Source: Globodera rostochiensis (taxonomy: Eukaryota; Nematoda; Chromadorea; Rhabditida; Heteroderidae). Taken from it: a stretch of 64,000 nt of DNA. Shown here piece after piece: positions 61,535-64,000 of this stretch (position 1 is its first letter; each line of letters starts with the position of its first letter). Below the pieces are notes generated by a model that saw nothing but the letters and a program-made list of their open reading frames with translations, made no database searches and was not told where the DNA came from. The stretch covers positions 434,001 through 498,000 of the forward strand of contig JAEVLN010000006.1 in assembly GCA_018350325.1 (NCBI GenBank). Reading direction: 5' to 3'. The translations under genes and the position numbers were made by a program.

Positions 61535-63628
61535 TTAGCTGACAAAGACCAGCGGCCTTTGCTGTCTTGCGAAGAATCGTTCGAAGTCGTTGGCTGTCAG
61601 AAAGCCTTTTTCGTCCGCGTCCAGTTCCTGTCCAAATTCCATCAAAATCATTGCGTTTGTTGTCCCCTCCCCCTCCCCTCCCCCCCCCCATGCCCCCCCC
61701 CATTCGTACCCCTCCCCCCCCCCCTCCCTCCTCCCCATTCGCCCCCCCTCCCCTCCCCCCCCCCCCCATTTGTCCCCCCTCCCCCCCATTCGTCCCCCTC
61801 CCCCCCCCCCACCCATTTGTCTCCCCTCCCCCCCATTCGTCCCCCTCTCCCCCCCCCCCATGTCCCCCCCCCATTCGTACCCCTCTCCCCCATTCGTCCC
61901 TCCTCCCCCCCCCACCCATTTGTCTCCCCTCCCCCCCATTCGTACCCCTCTCCCCCATTCGTCCCCCTCCCCCCCCCACCCATTTGTCTCCCCTCCCCCC
62001 CATTCGTCCCCCTCTCCCCCCCCCATGTCCCCCCCTCCCCCCCCCATTCGTCCCCCTCTCCCCCCATGTCCCCACCCCATTCGTACCCCTCTCCCCCATT
62101 CGTCCCTCCTCCCCCACCCATTTGTCTCCCCTCCCCATTCGTCCCCCTCCCTCCCCCCCCCATTCGCCCCCCCCCCCTCCCCTCCCATTCGTCCTGCCGC
62201 CCACTTTGAACAGAACGGTCGCGCGTTGTGCGCTTGCCACGCGCAATGCGTCCGCTTCCGTTCCGGACGAACTCCGAGCGCGGCCGAAGTGGGCGATGGC
62301 GGGCGCTGCGGTGGGAGTCGTTATGGCCGATGCAAACGCAGCCTCAAAAGGGAAAGCGAAGGAATATCATTTTCTGGTTGTGTGCCGTCCTCAACTACCG
62401 CACTGCGGACGATGGTCGGTTTCCGTGCGACTGCCGACTCGCGGCTTAACGATGCCGCCGATGTTCCGGTGCCGCCCATCAGAAGGGAGCCGGCATTTCG
62501 CTGGCGCTCGCTTTGATCCCCTCGGCCGCGCAGAGTGAACACGGAGCGGACGAATTCGAAAAACTCCTAAAAGTTTGGGGTGCTTCCGAAGGTGGGCGGG
62601 GACGGCACGGCAATGGAATAAAATCCTCGTAAAAGTTACGCGGAAAGTGATTTGCTGCGGTTGTGTCCCTCCGCCGCCAATCAGTCGCATTGTCCATTCC
62701 GCGTTATCCCGCGCGTTTTCATCACACAAGCGGTGCAGGGACACGACGAGGTCCTTTTAAAGAATGATTTGATCGAGAGAATGGTGGCACAAATTGTTTT
62801 GCTCATTCGTTCGTCAATGGCATTTTATTATGGACCAGGGTTGCTGCCGATCGAAACTCGACTCGAATTTTGTTTTTTGAGGAAACCCTGTTATTGACTA
62901 GAGATCGGACTTGAGGACTGATCGAGAATCTCGATTGGTCCAACCTCTCTTATGGACCAACAATTTGTAAACGACCTCAAATGTAATATAATCGACGTGT
63001 GGCGGAGATGCGGAACTCTGCTGGCAGCAGAAAGCGCAAAACATTCGTTCCAGGTACGAATCGCCGAGACGGTCGGGAATGAATGCTCCGAAGAGGCGAC
63101 GGAACTCGGCGAATTTCATCCGACCCGCGGGGCATTCCTTCGGGCGACGAGGGGGGGGGGAATTCGTTGAATTTAAAACTCTTTTTACATGTTTGAAGCG
63201 GTTGTAAATGTATTTAAGCCATTGTTCGCTGAAGCGATGTCCCGTCATTTCCTTCAAAGGGTCGGGGCTTTTGTCTCACGCCGCCGGGGGTAATTAATTC
63301 ACTTGGATTCGGGCCAAACTCGGCGGCCGTTCGGGCGGCTCGAAACGGCTGAGTTCGTCCAAACTGTTGTTGTCCACCTCTGAAAGAGAAAGGAAAGAGA
63401 ATTGGACATATTTTTTGAACCTTTCAATGTACTTCTTCAACCCATCCCTCAAATTCCACCTGCCAATCCGCCGATCGGCACTTTCGGAGTCCCTCCTTCG
63501 CCTCCTCTCATAATGCCAACCCCCGCGGGGTCCCCCGGTTCCGTCTTTGCCAACTTTTTGGTCCCTCCGCGCATTCTCGACAAACGGCTGGCGCGGCGGA
63601 GAGAGAATCGATGGGAGGAGGAAGACAT
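61535..63628 (-). CDS. Neuronal-calcium-sensor/KChIP-like EF-hand protein
   Basis: Exons 63460..63628, 63303..63379, 63189..63251 and one from 63137 splice in frame. The start MSSSSHRFSLRRASRLSRMR leads to EVDNNSLDELSRF, EMTGHRFSEQWLKYIYNRFK and ECPAGRMKFAEFRRLFGAF, which parallels KChIP/NCS F-T-K-K-E-L-x-x-L-Y-R-x-FK-x-ECPSG. HVDYITFE follows, then, from about 62752, DLVVSLHRLCDENARDNAEW, then TMRLI, and EFFEFVRSVFTLRG (about 62545). The last exon gives QELDADEKGFLTANDFERFF, the only loop with near-complete Ca-binding residues (D, D, G, D), ending FVS at 61535. The middle loops lack the usual Asp residues. The exons between 62330 and 61650 are unresolved, and a C-rich array fills the last intron. 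It may be a calcium-poor member of the NCS family. Confidence 0.75.
61665..62195. repeat. C-rich minisatellite (CCCCCATTCGTCCCC units)
   Basis: Tandem CCCCCATTCGTCCCCCTC, CCCACCCATTTGTCTCCC and CCCCATGTCCCCCC units. Long Pro-rich (plus) and Gly-rich (minus) open frames here are compositional. The array lies just upstream of the last exon of the EF-hand gene, so it is most likely intronic, and its minus strand is G-rich in the transcript. Confidence 0.9.
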
Positions 63629-63689
63629 TTTGGGCGGGCAAAGGATAGGGCGCGGAAGACAATGAATTGACGGAAAGAGGGAAAATGCG

Positions 63690-63885
63690 CAACTCGAAGT
63701 GGGGGGGGGGAGAAGGGAATGAATGAATACCCCTGGGGGGTTCAATTGGTCGTTGTGGGGGGGGGGGGAGAAGGGAATGAATGAATACCCCTGGGGGGTT
63801 CAATTGGTCGTTGTGGGGGGGGGGAGAAGGGAATGAATGAATACCCCTGGGGGGTTCAATTGGTCGTTGTGGGGGGGGGGAGGAG
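63690..63885. repeat. Minisatellite of about 60 bp units
   Basis: Three near-identical copies of GAAGGGAATGAATGAATACC / CCTGGGGGGTTCAATTGGTC separated by GTTGTG and poly-G runs of 9-12 bases. It lies immediately upstream of the start of the EF-hand gene, in its probable promoter or 5' UTR. Confidence 0.9.
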
Positions 63886-64000
63886 AAATGGATGAAAGGG
63901 GAAAGAGAAGGATGAAGGGGGAGGGGAAGAAGCAAAGTGCCTTTTCTGGCCGACGGGAGCGGCCTTAGTGCCCTTGAGCATTCCCCTGCCTCCCCTCCCA

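Noticed and set aside
61484..62538. Pro-rich open frames of 240-320 codons on the plus strand
   Set aside because: Compositional frames across the C-rich array and antisense to exons of the EF-hand gene.

Overview
This window is nuclear DNA from a nematode. The genes are broken by many short introns (about 40-60 nt) with TTTCAG- or TTTAAG-type acceptors. Neighbouring same-strand genes often sit 140-330 nt apart, as in nematode operons, and every recognisable protein is of animal type. Two introns (in rpl-7 and tapt-1) can only be read with a GC donor. From memory, frequent GC-AG introns are a trait of cyst nematodes and their relatives, so a plant-parasitic tylenchid is a reasonable guess, but this is inference and not shown. 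Poly-G/poly-C runs of 8-20 bases are scattered through introns and spacers. No viral, bacterial or CRISPR features were seen.

Layout. 1-6.2 kb (minus): an ESE/ELF3-type ETS transcription factor (Pointed domain, two AT-hooks, ETS domain) whose introns are full of mobile elements. The clearest is a 2.1 kb inverted-repeat element inserted in a 46-nt intron. 6.2-13.4 kb: no genes; a 736 bp terminal-inverted-repeat element and several G-rich tandem arrays, including 1.6 kb open in all three forward frames. 13.5-15.1 kb (plus): a MEX-3-like two-KH RNA-binding protein with its 5' end missing. 15-19 kb: non-coding. 19.0-23.0 kb (plus): a small helix-turn-helix (DUF4817-like) gene, a HAPSTR1/C16orf72 homologue and the U3 snoRNP protein IMP3. 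23.2-26.8 kb (minus): the BBSome subunit BBS9. 29-32 kb (plus): TRAK/Milton kinesin adaptor. 32.6-35.4 kb (minus): AAGAB/p34 followed closely by ribosomal protein L7. 35.5 kb: a hAT-like MITE with an 8-bp target duplication. 37.5-39.4 kb (plus): SPATS2-like protein. 40.9-48.1 kb (minus): procollagen lysyl hydroxylase followed by the mitochondrial tRNA-modification enzyme MTO1. 48.4-50.8 kb (plus): TAPT1.

51-57 kb is the most unusual part. A mitochondrial acyl carrier protein (minus) abuts one arm of an inverted duplication (51.47-52.06 and 56.08-56.79 kb). The arms enclose the DNA primase small subunit and a NUP205 gene that is cut off where the right arm begins. The right arm carries an intact four-exon gene for a small predicted mitochondrial membrane protein. 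The left arm carries a damaged copy whose reading frame runs into the ACP presequence. 57-63.6 kb: a secreted Gly/Pro-rich protein, an SLC52-type riboflavin transporter and, on the minus strand, a neuronal-calcium-sensor/KChIP-like EF-hand protein with a C-rich array in its last intron.

Most genes are housekeeping and do not form one pathway. Three same-strand pairs look like operons: AAGAB-RPL7, PRIM1-NUP205 and PLOD-MTO1. Splice sites were worked out by eye from reading frame and family conservation; models with integral exon sums (TRAK, RPL7, IMP3, HAPSTR1, ACP, the 155-aa protein) are the most secure.
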